The notes beneath the pieces were generated by a model. It ran no database searches and was not told where the DNA came from. It saw only the letters and a program-made list of their open reading frames with translations. Shown one piece after another: positions 54,752 to 63,226 of a DNA stretch of 64,000 nt. The stretch lies in the NCBI GenBank assembly GCA_041659565.1, contig JBAZXZ010000005.1, forward strand, positions 62,001-126,000. The letters are read 5' to 3'. Made by a program: the position numbers and the translations under genes. The DNA is from Altimarinus sp041659565 (GTDB taxonomy: Bacteria; Patescibacteriota; Gracilibacteria; BD1-5; UBA6164). Positions within the stretch are counted from its first letter, which is position 1. Each line of letters opens with the position of its first letter.

Positions 54752-54779
54752 TTGACATATATAATATACTATATATAGT
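54752..54779 (+). promoter_or_regulatory. kdsB operon promoter
   Basis: TTGACA (54752-54757), 16-base spacer, TATAGT (54774-54779), 31 bases before the kdsB ATG. The -10 lies in a long palindrome. Confidence 0.6.
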
Positions 54780-54790
54780 ATATTATATAT
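54757..54790. promoter_or_regulatory. 34-bp perfect palindrome, candidate operator
   Basis: The 34 bases are an exact palindrome around the centre ATATAT, with half-site ATATAATATACTATA. It covers the spacer and -10 of the kdsB promoter. The position suggests a repressor site; the long AT-rich hairpin could alternatively melt or extrude as a cruciform. Confidence 0.6.
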
Positions 54791-54810
54791 TTTATTTGCA
54801 GATTGAAAAT

Positions 54811-55569
54811 ATGAGCTTAAAATCTTTACTTGTTCTTCCTTGTCGCTTATGAAGTACTCGTTTACCAGAAAAACATTTAATAGAGTTATCAAATTGAAAA
54901 ACTATTTTTCAAATGGCTTATGAAAATTGCATAAAGTCTAAAGTTGATAAAGTATTAATAGCAACTGATCATGAAAAAATTTATAAAAGGGCTGAAAGTT
55001 TTACATCGGATGTTATAATGACTTCACATAAACATACAACTTGAAGTGATAGAGTTGCAGAGGTGGCAAAAATGTATCCTGATTATAAAATTATAATAAA
55101 TGTTCAATGAGATGAGCCATTAATTAGTCACACAACAATTAACTCACTAATTAATAGTCTTATACATTCAACTGCTGAAACTGTTATGTGTACTGTAAGT
55201 ACAAAGTTTAATTCAATAGAAGAATTAAAAAAAGCAGATAATGTAAAAGTAATAAGTGACATTAATAACAATGCAATATATTTTTCAAGAAATGTAATAC
55301 CTTATAATAAAGATATATATACAGAACCCTACAATATTAATATAGATAATTATAGAAAACATTTATGAATTTATGCTTATAAAAGAGACTTTCTATTGAA
55401 ATATGTACAAATGAAACAAACATCTTTAGAAAAAACAGAGAGCTTAGAACAACTTAGAATTATTGAAAATTGATATAAAATTGGAATAATACAAATAGAA
55501 AATGGTTGAATTTGAATTGATACACAAGAAGACTTAGATGCTATTGAATTAATATTACAAATAAAATAA
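54811..55569 (+). CDS. kdsB: 3-deoxy-manno-octulosonate cytidylyltransferase (CMP-Kdo synthetase)
   Basis: Activates Kdo (or a near-identical acid sugar) as CMP-Kdo. In 252 residues all family motifs appear: LPCRLGSTRLPEKHL, TTGSDRVAEVAK, IINVQGDEPLI, AIYFSRNVIPY, LGIYAYKRDFLLKY, ESLEQLRIIENGYKI and GIDTQEDLDAIEL. It is the first gene of a four-gene operon with an ATPase, a Kdo transferase-like protein and an HD hydrolase. No kdsA, kdsC or lipid A gene is visible, so Kdo may be taken from elsewhere. Confidence 0.9.
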
Positions 55570-55601
55570 CACATTTTTAATATATCTATTAAAATAATAT
55601 A

Positions 55602-56603
55602 ATGAATAATATAATAACTCATGACCTTATTAATAAACTAGATACTGAAATTGTATGGAAAGAAGCTGTTAATCCACAAAATTTTTTGGTTAATCCACAA
55701 ATGAGTCACTCGACATTGTTATCTTTGTCAAACTGAACACAAATAAAAGTTTTTTTTAATGATGCAGAATATTTTGAATTATTAGGTGAAAAATTTGAAA
55801 TTCTTTGTGAATCAAATAAAGAGAATGTTTTATGAACATTATATTTTGAATCAGAAAAATGTAATAGAGCATTATGAAGCATAGATACTAATTCTAAAGT
55901 CGCTTATGTTATTTGAGATTGATTTTGAATTTTAAAATCTGCTGTTAGTTGACTATCAACATTATGGGGAGATTTAACACAAAAATCTTTACCAATCCAT
56001 TGATCAGCTATGACTTCACCTGACATATGAGGATTAATGATGGTATGATCACATTGAGGATGAAAAACAACTGGATTATTAAATATTATGGACATACTTT
56101 GAAAATGAGAAATAGTATCTGATGATTGGTTGATTTGAAATTTTAAAATTAATTGATTAAATATTTCAACAACAGATAATTCTGTTTCATTATCACAAAA
56201 ATCTTTTAAAGAAAATTCACATATTAACAGAATTAATAAAGAAAATATTAAGACAGATTTATTAAAGAGAAAAAAAAGCTATAAACCAGAAGTTTTGTTT
56301 TGAGAATGAGTAATAAAGCATCATGAGGCAATTACAATTAAAACAATAGTATTGTTAGTATCATGAGTAAAAAAAGATATATCGGTGATTACAGATTTAT
56401 ATAATGTCCCTGAGTTTATTGTACAAGCAACATATCATTTTCCATATTATAATAACCATATTAAAAATAAACATCTTTTTGAATGGAGAAATTGATTGAA
56501 TTGAGCAAATATAAACATTATTACTTTTGACTATTCTCATTTTAATAACATTACTGAGTGATATACTAAATTGATTAATACTATTCTTATATGAAAAATA
56601 TAA
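55602..56603 (+). CDS. HprK-like P-loop kinase or ATPase
   Basis: A 333-residue protein. Around residue 155 it has Walker A GSHGGGKTT followed by LLNIMDILGKGEIVSDDWLI, where the DD pair resembles HPr kinase/phosphorylase. The N-terminal 140 residues are beta-rich, as in HprK-related proteins found in polysaccharide and peptide-modifying clusters. The substrate is not known; a Kdo-sugar kinase role is a possibility given its neighbours. Its end overlaps the next gene by 13 bases. Confidence 0.72.
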
Positions 56604-57448
56604 ACTTTGTTGTTAGAGAAATTTGAGAAATATATTCTCTAGATTTTATTATATCAGAATTTTTAAAATATTGAATTAAATGGAATGTATATGTTGTGCC
56701 TTATAATTCTGATTTAAAATTAATGAATGTTTCAGATATTTTTTCAAAATATCAAAATGTATCAGTAATTAATTGAGAAAACTGACTTAATCAAAAATGT
56801 CTATGATTTAAAACAGATATATCAGGTAAATATGAAAAATGTATAAAATCTGAAATAGATGTTTATAAATTAGCTTCTTGTATGCCATCTGATTTATGAA
56901 TAAACTTAGATAGTGTTGAAAGATATGAGATTATTGTTTCAAATGTTAAAATAAATGATAAAAATCCTAATAAGGAATATAATCCACAGATGTGGCAATT
57001 ATTGGGACAATTACCTTATAAAATAGCAGTTGTGCCAAGACATCCATTTCCACATAATTTTTTAAATAATATTGATATTCCTAAAAATGTTACTATTATA
57101 AATAAGGTTTGAGTATTAAAATCATTATGTGCGAAAACTTCTTTAGTTGTGATGTGAAAAATTTTTTCTAATCCAGAATGAGAAATGGATCATAGTCCAT
57201 TAGAAGCCACTATTCGATCTAATGCAATAAGTGGGTATTATTCAAAAATAGAAAAGGCTTATCAAAAGTTTTATGAAGAATCTTGATTAATACATAGATA
57301 TAAATCTTTTTCGGATAGCATAGAAGATATCCCTGAATTAATTAATGATGTTAATTTATATCATAAATTAGAAAACAAGAAAAACTGGATAGAAAAAAAT
57401 AAACAAATATATATGTCTAGAGTTCTCAATATTTTATTAAATATATAA
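56591..57448 (+). CDS. KdtA (WaaA)-like glycosyltransferase, short form
   Basis: A 285-residue protein that resembles the C-terminal, sugar-donor half of Kdo transferase: VVPRHPFPH (RHPER-like), NVTIINKVGVLKSLCAKTSL, VVMGKIFSNPEGEMDHSPLEATIRSNAI. KdtA itself is about 420 residues; the N-terminal acceptor domain is reduced or replaced by VREIGEIYSLDFIISEFLKYG. It follows kdsB, and so likely uses CMP-Kdo. The gene overlaps the preceding one by 13 bases. Assignment rests on motif resemblance only. Confidence 0.68.
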
Positions 57449-57450
57449 AA

Positions 57451-57954
57451 ATGAATTGATTTAAATTTGAACAAGCGATAAGGTTATTAGTAAAATTTTA
57501 TCCTGAACAAGATCAAAAGAAACCTTCTTTATTTCATAGTATTAGAGTGTGAAGTTATTTATATAACAATTGATACTCTGAAGAAATACAGATAGCAGGA
57601 TTATTACATGATGCATTGGAAGATACTATAATATCAGAAGATACTATTAAAAAGTTTTTCTGAGAAAATATATTAAAAATTGTAATTGCTAACTCTAAAT
57701 CAGACAATATTAAAAAGGAAGAAGTATTAGAAAATATTATATTAAAATGTGTGGAATATGGAGAAAATGCTTTGATAGTTAAGATGATTGATGTTTATGA
57801 TAATTTTATATTCTATATAAATGAACAATTTTTTTCTGAAATTGATAGATGTAAATATTTAGCAGAATTAATTATAAAACATAAACCTCAACCTTGGAAT
57901 GATAAAAGCTTTAAATTAGTAAATGAAATTTTAAAATACAAAATAGAAAAGTAA
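57451..57954 (+). CDS. HD-domain phosphohydrolase (RelA/SpoT hydrolase-like)
   Basis: A 167-residue HD protein. Metal ligands are visible as His in LFHSIRVGSYL, HD in AGLLHDALEDT, and a later Asp in KMIDVYDNF. This is the single-domain form resembling (p)ppGpp hydrolase (Mesh1) or nucleotide-sugar-cleaving enzymes. It is the last gene of the kdsB operon, 2 bases after the KdtA-like gene. The substrate is open. Confidence 0.8.
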
Positions 57955-57968
57955 TATTTATTATATTT

Positions 57969-59117
57969 TTATTTAAAACAAGATTTAATTGCATTATTTA
58001 AGTTTGATTGCAATAACAGATTTGAATTTTTTACATATTTATATGCAATATTTTTACAATATCAGCAAGTATCACAATCTTCATTCATACATCAATAAGG
58101 TTTATTTTTTATAAAAAAATCAAGGTATCAGTCTAAATCTTTATTATTGATTCGAGGACTAAAACGTAATTGATCACGATAACTATTTAATCATTTTTCA
58201 ATAAGATTTTGTATACTCACTTCTTTTGTCGTTGGATAAACTCAGTCATATTTACTCCATGGAGCCATTAAATCTGATAACTCCCCATTATAGCACTCCT
58301 TTATATATGCATTTAAACTATTTTTTAACCACTCTGTAGTTTGTTTTCTGTCACATAACTTAATATAATTAAATCATATTTGCTCATATGTCCTAATATC
58401 CTCTGGTCTAATAAAAGAAGCACTTATTAATGATTCCAAATCTGTTGAAAACTTTTTTGTACATTGAAGTCTACAGAAGCTATTACATGATTTATTATTT
58501 CAAGTCAATAAGCTTAATGTTTCATTATGATAATTCGTAAATAAACAATGATTTAAACAAGGATCATTTGCAAGTAAAAATAATTTAATATGTGGATATT
58601 TCTTTGCTATAAAAATTGAAATATTTTTGAGTGCATTAAAATTTTTTAATAGTACTTTAGAAAGAAAAACATATTTTACTCACAATTTACATATTGTTTT
58701 TAGCTTAACCAAACTATCAACTTCTAGTGTAATTGAAGCAGCAACCTCTATTCATGAAATCTCTTTTATTACAGCTTCTAGTAAAAAAAGATTTCAAACA
58801 GTTACTATTTTAATTCAGTTATCTCTGAGCATCTTAACATGATTAAAGAATTTATCCCTATATTCTTTTTTATATTCTTGATTTCAGTGAGATGTTCAGT
58901 TTAAAAGATAGTTAAATTTAATTCATTCACTTAATAAAATATTATTTTGTTCAAAAATATTATCTAGTGATATTTGAATTCCTTTATCTGTTTTTCTTCA
59001 TTGAGGATATCAATCTTCCGCACGACCATAAACCATTTCAATATGTTCTTTCTTAGAAATATAATATTTAATTAGATTTTTTTCTCAATTATATGGAACA
59101 TCAAATTTTATACTCAT
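57969..59117 (-). CDS. U32-peptidase-like protein
   Basis: A 382-residue protein with the U32/PrtC-like pattern KMLRDNGIKIVTVGNLFLLEAV, EVAASITLEVDSLVKLK, and LGVKYVFLSKVL, followed by LANDPCLNHCLFTNYHN. Several Cys sit in the C-terminal half (PYGCMNEDCDTCGYCKN), a likely iron-sulfur ligand set, as in UbiU/UbiV and related enzymes. Real peptidase activity is doubtful. It is 15 bases from the end of the HD gene on the opposite strand and next to a radical SAM gene. Confidence 0.75.
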
Positions 59118-59174
59118 GTATTTTAATTTAAGATTATTGTATTATTTTAAGAAATACTTGTAAGAAAGCAAGAT

Positions 59175-59960
59175 TTACACTAAAGTATCTCCATACATAC
59201 ATATTTTACAAATTTCTCTACTAAATAGTCCTGTAACGGCTTCTATTCTGACATTTTGAAATTCTTTTCATAAACATATATCTAGAACATTTTCAGTTCC
59301 TGCATTTCAAAATAAGTGCTGTGAATGGTAATCATTACAACATAAAATAACTTCACCTTCTGAATTAATTGTTATACAATTTAAAGTCTTACAGAAGAAA
59401 TTTTTCGGCTGATTAGTAGACAAAGTAATTTCTCATCATCTATTATAAAATTTTCAAGAATGATCCATTTTTTTACTCTTAAAAATCATTCTATCAGGAT
59501 TCATTTTTCTATATGCCTCAACATCTAAAAATCATTTTGAAGGGGTATTTCAGTGATGAGTAATTGTAAATTTATGTAATCATGCTTCAATAAGTTTTTT
59601 AAATAATGAAACTGTTAAATAATCACCATTTGAATATATTGCTATTGTTGCATTAGGTGCAGATTTTGATGCAATTGCAACCAATCGAGAAATTCTTTCA
59701 TCCATAAGAGGTTCATTATATCTTTGTAGACATATTTCTCAATTATATCTCTCATTTCCTAAATCTTTAACAATTTTAGCAAAAACTTCTTCTTTCATAA
59801 GAGAATTGTTTTTTATTGACGAGTTATCATGATTAATATTTGGGCAATAAGAACATTTCCTATTACATGCTGTTGAAGTTTCAATGTCAACCACTTTTAT
59901 GTTCTGAACTAAATATTCCCTGTGACTTGATAATGATGATGGTTGATTTGGAATGTACAT
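59175..59960 (-). CDS. Radical SAM protein with SPASM-like domain
   Basis: A 261-residue radical SAM enzyme. The cluster motif is Cys32, Cys36, Cys39 in ETSTACNRKCSYCPN. The C-terminal part contains additional Cys (FFCKTLNC, ILCCNDYH, ICKIC) that fit a SPASM or twitch domain binding more iron-sulfur clusters. Such enzymes modify peptides, proteins or sugars. It lies upstream of the U32-like gene, both on the minus strand, 57 bases apart. The substrate is unknown. Confidence 0.85.
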
Positions 59961-60202
59961 ATTATTTCATTATATATAATTAATTCTTTTAAGTAAAAAT
60001 ACTATTGACAATATTAATATACTTATATTAAATATTATTTCAAATATTTATTTATATTTATTAAGTTTTCTAAATAATTTATAGGAAGTAACAAAATCTT
60101 CACATAGATATTATATCATTATTATTTTCTATTTTCATATTTGTAATTCCCCTTATAACTATTTATTCATTATAATTTTTTAATACATTGGTAATTTTTA
60201 AA
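59961..60202. other. AT-rich intergenic stretch
   Basis: Between divergent genes. No ORF, no structured RNA and no clear repeat were seen; only AT-rich sequence. Confidence 0.5.
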
Positions 60203-60229
60203 TTGCAAAAATAATAAAAACTATATAAT
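60203..60229 (+). promoter_or_regulatory. Promoter-like segment upstream of the first hicB
   Basis: TTGCAA (60203-60208) and TATAAT (60224-60229), 15-base spacer. The whole segment recurs upstream of the second hicB (62264 on) and again at 63028-63062. Confidence 0.5.
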
Positions 60230-60259
60230 TAAATTAGATTAGTTTATAATTAATTTAAT

Positions 60260-60481
60260 ATGTACGATATAAGAATATTCATAGAAAATAATTGAGAGTT
60301 TTGAGGTAGAGTAAATGCTTGAAAAGAAATAATATATTGAGTTTGAAAAAATCATGATGAACTTATAAAAAATCTAAGAGATTGATTAATTTTAGCATTT
60401 CAAAAAAATAAACTCACAAAGAATACTAATAGATTAGTATCTATTTTAGAAAATAATAAAAAAGATACAATATGCCATTAA
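60260..60481 (+). CDS. hicB: HicB-like antitoxin, copy 1
   Basis: A 73-residue HicB-type antitoxin core. FIENNGEFGGRVNAGKEIIYG, VGKNHDELIKNLRDGLILAF shows the partial RNase-fold typical of short HicB proteins; no DNA-binding tail is present. The stop overlaps the start of hicA (ATATGCCATTAA). Copy 2 at 62347 is nearly identical, indicating recent duplication. Confidence 0.8.
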
Positions 60482-60698
60482 CATATAAACAAGTACAATT
60501 AATACTAGATGATTTTGATTTTAAATTATCAAGAAGTAATTGAAGTCATTTTAGATATGAGAAAGAATGATTTGGTTTAACTTTCCTTTTCACAAAGAAT
60601 TTGCTACAAAAACTGCCAAAAGTATACTATCTGATATATCAAAAATCTGATGAGTAAATTATAAACAATTAATAGAAAAATATAATATCAAGATTTAA
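60472..60698 (+). pseudogene. hicA: HicA-like mRNA interferase toxin, frameshifted
   Basis: The reading frame starts MPLTYKQVQLILDDFDFKLSR and has NGSHFRYEKEGFGLTF, with the catalytic His-containing GSHFRY motif. Then one base is missing: the natural continuation PFHKEFATKTAKSILSDISK and GGVNYKQLIEKYNIKI is in another frame. The intact frame would run to about 75 residues; the uncorrected frame stops at 60657 after 61. A single-base sequencing error remains possible. Confidence 0.8.
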
Positions 60699-60746
60699 TT
60701 AGAATTAAAAACATTAAGGTGTGATTATTGTGATAACTTTTTTATT

Positions 60747-60848
60747 ATGCAAACAACTTCTCATTTTATAGGAATAGAATTAAAAACATTAAAAATGCAA
60801 GAGTTGATAGAAGAATGAGAAAAAGTAGATGGAATGGATTATATTTAG
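60747..60848 (+). CDS. 33-codon ORF, copy 1, sharing the tail of the 605-residue protein
   Basis: Encodes MQTTSHFIGIELKTLK then MQELIEEGEKVDGMDYI. Its last 23 residues equal the C-terminus of the large hypothetical protein ending at 53323, and the DNA match continues some 25 bases past the stop. It could be a real small protein or a leftover 3' end of a lost paralogue. Confidence 0.5.
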
Positions 60849-60977
60849 GGTATTGGGAGAGTAAAAATTTGTATAATCCAAAAAAACAACTAAAAATGGA
60901 AAATAAGATTTGCATAATCCAAAAAATCAATTATTATTGGATAATAAAGTTATGTAGTACAAAATAATATTAAAAAT
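60849..60977. other. Spacer between the small ORF and fic
   Basis: Holds AAAATTTGTATAATCC-type repeats (TTTGTATAATCCAAAAAA and TTTGCATAATCCAAAAAA, 60878 and 60908). No gene seen. Confidence 0.5.
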
Positions 60978-62108
60978 ATGGAAAATAAATTTATCTCATG
61001 AATTTGGAAAAATCAATATGGGTATAAGAGTTTTTTACCAAATCTTATCAATAAACCTTTTATTTGGCATGATCCAAAAATAAATATACTACTTGAAAAA
61101 GCCAATTTAGAACTTTGAAAACTTGAAAGTTTTTCAAATTTTATTCCAGATATAGAATTCTTTATATCTATGCATATCTGAAAAGAAGCTATAAAATCAA
61201 GTAGAATAGAGTGAACAAAAACTGAATTTGATGATTTATTTTTAGAAGATACAAGTTCAAAAACAGTAGAAGAAAAAAATGATATTCAAGAAGTAAAAAA
61301 CTATATTGATGCTCTTAATCTCTGAATACAATATTTAGAAAAATTACCATTAACTTTTCGTTTATTTTCAGAAATTCATAAAACATTATTAAAATGAGTT
61401 AGATGAGAACAGAAAAGTCCTTGAGAAATAAGAAAAAGTCAAAATTGGATAGGTTGAAGTAGTTTAAAGGATGCTTTTTTCATACCACCACATCAAGATG
61501 ATTTAAGTGATTTAATAACTGATTTTGAAAAGTTTTTACATAATGATGATATACAAATCCCAGAACTTATAAAAATAGCAATTGCTCATTATCAATTTGA
61601 GACTATTCATCCTTATCTTGATTGAAATGGTAGAATTTGAAGGCTTTTAATCATATTATATCTAATAGAAAAAAATATTTTAACAAGACCTGTTTTATAT
61701 ATTTCAGATTTTTTTGAAAGAAATAAGTGAAGTTATTATGATGCATTAACTGTTGTAAGAAGTTCAAATGATATAGAACATTTTATAAAATTCTTTTTAA
61801 ATTGAGTTATTGAAACATGTAAATCTTCAACTTACACATTTCAAGAGATATTGAAACTGAAAAAATATTATTGAGATAAGATTCTTTTATTGTGAAATAA
61901 AGCTGAAAAATGAAATATATTATTTAACAAACTTTTTTCTCAACCTTATGTTTCTGCAATAAATGTATCTCATATAATATGAGTTTCTTTAACCACATCA
62001 AATGATTATATCAAAAAATTTATAGAAATATGAATACTTAAAGAAATCACATGATTAAAGAAAAATAAAGTTTATAGTTTTGATGAGTATTTAAAGTTGT
62101 TTAGGTAA
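60978..62108 (+). CDS. Fic-domain AMPylase-type protein with N-terminal inhibitory helix
   Basis: A 376-residue Fic protein. The catalytic motif HPYLDGNGRIGRL is complete at about residue 211, with the His and the Gly/Arg of the anion hole. An inhibitory motif SSRIEG (form S/TxxxEG, about residue 73) is in the same chain, so it belongs to the class with its own inhibitory helix, such as human FICD. A winged-helix part follows near residues 300-376 (FNKLFSQPYVSAINVSHIIGVS). Its target is unknown. It is bracketed by the two copies of the 33-codon ORF. Confidence 0.9.
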
Positions 62109-62136
62109 TTTATTATTGAGTAATAATTTTTTTATT

Positions 62137-62238
62137 ATGCAAACAACTTCTCATTTTATAGGAATAGAATTAAAAACATTAAAGATTCAAGAATTGATAG
62201 AAAAATGAGAAAAAGTAGATGGAATGGATTATATGTAG
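62137..62238 (+). CDS. 33-codon ORF, copy 2
   Basis: Encodes MQTTSHFIGIELKTLKIQEL and IEKGEKVDGMDYM, differing at a few sites from copy 1. The changes (Met to Ile, Glu to Lys, final Ile to Met) are mild and the frame is open, a hint of coding constraint, though weak. Confidence 0.5.
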
Positions 62239-62268
62239 ATTATTGAGAGAGTAAATTGACAATTTAAA

Positions 62269-62295
62269 TTGCAAAAATAATAAAAACTATATAAT
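62269..62295 (+). promoter_or_regulatory. Promoter-like segment upstream of the second hicB
   Basis: TTGCAA (62269-62274), 15-base spacer, TATAAT (62290-62295). A 24-base unit (AATTAGATTAGTTTATAATT) is duplicated downstream, absent from copy 1. Confidence 0.5.
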
Positions 62296-62346
62296 TAAAT
62301 TAGATTAGTTTATAATTAAATTAGATTAGTTTATAATTAATTTAAT

Positions 62347-62568
62347 ATGTACGATATAAGAATATTCATAGAAAATAATTGAGAGTTTTGAGGTAGAGTA
62401 AATGCCGGAAAAGAAATAATATATTGAGTTTGAAAAAATCATGATGAACTTATAAAAAATCTAAGAGATTGACTAATTTTAGCATTTCAAAAAAATAAAC
62501 TCACAAAGAATACTAATAGGTTAGTATCTTTTTTAGAAAATAATAAAAAAGATACAATATGCCATTAA
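62347..62568 (+). CDS. hicB: HicB-like antitoxin, copy 2
   Basis: A 73-residue protein nearly identical to copy 1, including the overlap with the start of a hicA remnant. The coding differences are few and mostly silent (for example TGA to GGA at a Gly site, ATT to TTT). The intact frame in both copies contrasts with the loss of the toxin. Confidence 0.78.
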
Positions 62569-62588
62569 CATATAATATCAAGATCTAA
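62559..62588 (+). pseudogene. hicA remnant (internal deletion)
   Basis: ATGCCATTAACATAT joins directly AATATCAAGATCTAA, so only the first five and last four codons of hicA are left. Copy 1 shows CATATAAACAAG and AAATATAATATCAAG at the two junctions, so ATATAA direct repeats likely mediated the loss. Confidence 0.75.
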
Positions 62589-62601
62589 ATACAAAAAAAA
62601 T

Positions 62602-63018
62602 ATGAATAACATTGAAAATGGATGGTATAGAATAAGTGTTAAAGCATTAATATATAACAAAAGTTGAGAGTTTTTATTGTGCAAAGAAGATAATTGAGTA
62701 TGGGATATTCCTGGTTGAGGATTAGATCATTGAGAAGACCCTATAAATTGCATTACAAGAGAACTGAAAGAAGAAATGTGATTAGAAGTGGTTTTTATAA
62801 ATAAAACACCTAAATATTTTGTAACTGCTAATAAACCAGAAAGTAAGACAAGACCATGGATTGCAAATATCTGTTATGAAGTTAAGGTAAAAGATTTAAA
62901 TTATAATACAAGCAAAGAGTGTGTTGAAATTTGATTTTTTTCTCCTGAGAAAGTTAATACTATCAATGCTATAGTAAATGTGATTGAGTTATCAAAAATA
63001 ATGTTAGAAAACAAATAA
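62602..63018 (+). CDS. Nudix hydrolase
   Basis: A 138-residue Nudix protein. The Nudix box is visible as GLDHGEDPINCITRELKEEMGL, split here as GGGLDHGEDP and CITRELKEEMGL, with the RELKEE metal-binding core. VWDIPGGG precedes it. It hydrolyses some nucleoside-diphosphate-linked substrate, which cannot be told from sequence. It follows the hicA remnant by 14 bases and no promoter of its own is evident. Confidence 0.9.
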
Positions 63019-63027
63019 GAATATTTT

Positions 63028-63176
63028 TTAAATTGTAAAAATAATAAAAACTATATAATTAAAGAAAGTCTGAAAAACTGTCACTCTCACACGATTAGCG
63101 AAGAAATCCCTTAAATAATATTTTGTGAATTTATTTAGGTTAAAAGGATACTTTGTTTCACGGGAGTATGACAGAA
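63028..63176. repeat. Repeated promoter-like segment and palindromic repeat
   Basis: 63028-63062 is a third copy of the hicB upstream segment. Then a palindrome-type repeat (CTGTCACTCTCACACGATTAGC, right part CACGGGAGTATGACAG, 63074-63175) follows, a diverged member of the dispersed family. Confidence 0.6.
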
Positions 63177-63226
63177 AAAGTTAATTTATAGATATTTCTT
63201 AAAATATAATATCAATATTAATCAAA

